Assembly: GCA_051294375.1 (NCBI GenBank)
Contig: CM119270.1
Location: 11,662,416 to 11,726,415, forward strand
Source of the DNA: Paraspadella gotoi
Taxonomy: Eukaryota; Chaetognatha
Direction: 5' to 3'
DNA: 64,000 nucleotides
Both the position numbers and the translations under genes were made by a program. Shown here piece by piece: positions 60,529 through 64,000 of the stretch. How positions within the stretch are numbered: the first letter of the stretch is position 1; each line of letters begins with the position of its first letter. The notes under the pieces were generated by a model. The model ran no database searches. It was given only the letters and a program-made list of their open reading frames with translations, and was not told the origin of the DNA.

Positions 60529-61106
60529 CTTCTCTCTCTCTCTCTTTCTTTCTTTCCCTCCCGAATATTATTTATATCTTCTCTCTCTTTCCACGATTAT
60601 CCAGCGTTTGACTAAACAATTTGACATTTTTGACAGCCGTTGATCGAGAGAATCGAAGTTAGAGTGTCCAGTGACCTTAGTGTGATGAGTCTTTTTTAGA
60701 ATTTTTAGAAAATTTATTTTGGTAGAACTAGTTTTAGCGAAAAATGGGGCTCATGTGTGTGAAGAGAAAGAATAACGACAATTTAAATATTGCCTTTTCT
60801 TAAGTTTAGCTAGATGTTGCTAATGTTTTTTTTTTGGCGGGAAAAAAATTGTGATGCGCTTCAAAAAAAACAATTCAAATGACCTGTGAAAATTTTGTGC
60901 ATTTGAATCAACTGAATAAGACCGACAATGATAATAAGAAAAATAATATATCAATCAAGTGTTGTGATGTTTTAAAAAACAAAAAATCAAAATAAAACGT
61001 GTTGAAAATCTCCTTTTTTTTGCTTTGTATTTTATTTTGCTCTTTTTTTTTATTTTTTTTTAATGCAGGCTTTTCACTCGGGAATTCAATCAATTAAATA
61101 CTAATT

Positions 61107-61325
61107 CATTTGGTCGTTTGTTATTTTTTATTGAAAATCGTACGTTAGAAGCAATCCCGTGATTCTTAAAAAAAAAAAAAAAAAAAAGCAAACAAAAATT
61201 TAAACTGTCAGTTATTTCATTGATTAATTTTGTTTAATAGAAATTGAAACTCGACAATAGGCCTCGTTTTTTTTTCGAGGCGTGAATTTCTTTTTTCGAT
61301 CTAAAAAACGATTAAACTTCCTTCC
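61107..61325. other. Unique spacer between the arms of the M13 inverted repeat
   Basis: 219 bp of AT-rich DNA not shared between the arms. It includes a poly-A run (about 61168-61187). It has no ORF and no recognisable element. Confidence 0.7.

Positions 61326-64000
<2,675 letters not shown>

Larger units (their letters stand above)
58432..61106. repeat. Left arm of a large inverted repeat centred near 61.2 kb
   Basis: This arm pairs with 61326-64000, and the sum of paired coordinates stays near 122,432. It contains the 5' half of the M13 gene, its upstream GA/CT microsatellites and about 700 bp of AT-rich DNA. The arm ends at ACTAATT (61100-61106), where homology stops abruptly. This arm carries the intact reading frame. 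Confidence 0.92.

Overview
The window is nuclear DNA from an animal. The genes have many exons, with short GT-AG introns (about 50 to 750 bp), signal-anchor membrane proteins and a tRNA-derived SINE. The DNA is very rich in GA/CT microsatellites and has nine runs of N. A SID-1/SIDT channel next to an M13 (neprilysin-type) peptidase fits an invertebrate, most likely an arthropod or a related ecdysozoan. I cannot name the species.

Layout. Positions 1 to about 44.8 kb are gene-poor. They hold microsatellites, CT-rich low-complexity DNA, N gaps, a 4.3 kb inverted repeat (4.5-8.8 kb) and a set of duplicated segments (24-37.6 kb) in direct and inverted copies that differ mainly by small insertions and deletions. 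Only a few short candidate exons are visible there. Positions 45.8 to 60.1 kb form a compact gene cluster for which I could assemble complete reading frames by hand: a SID-1/SIDT family protein (11 exons, 825 aa, +), a probable cytochrome c oxidase subunit 7A-like protein (4 exons, 167 aa, +), a small J-domain protein with one membrane segment (3 exons, 191 aa, +), and an M13 zinc metallopeptidase (17 exons, 843 aa, -). Positions 61.3 to 64 kb are a mirror-image copy of the 5' half of the M13 gene, broken by many small indels and cut off by the window end.

The four genes do not form a pathway. Two encode small proteins that look mitochondrial (COX7A-like and J protein). The other two are membrane proteins: SIDT, predicted to handle dsRNA and/or lipid, and an ectopeptidase. 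Observations most worth checking are: (1) three separate inverted duplications with indel-only divergence, three of whose neighbouring N gaps are exactly 25 N, which suggests unpolished or wrongly joined contigs although real inverted duplication is possible; (2) a tRNA-derived SINE family with two copies, one inside SIDT intron 1; (3) a second dispersed repeat family carrying the motif TTGGTTGTACCAATTTCAT; (4) a SIDT protein with the complete CREST-type Ser/Asp/His set but a very short first cytoplasmic loop, and a GC-AG intron supported by homology.
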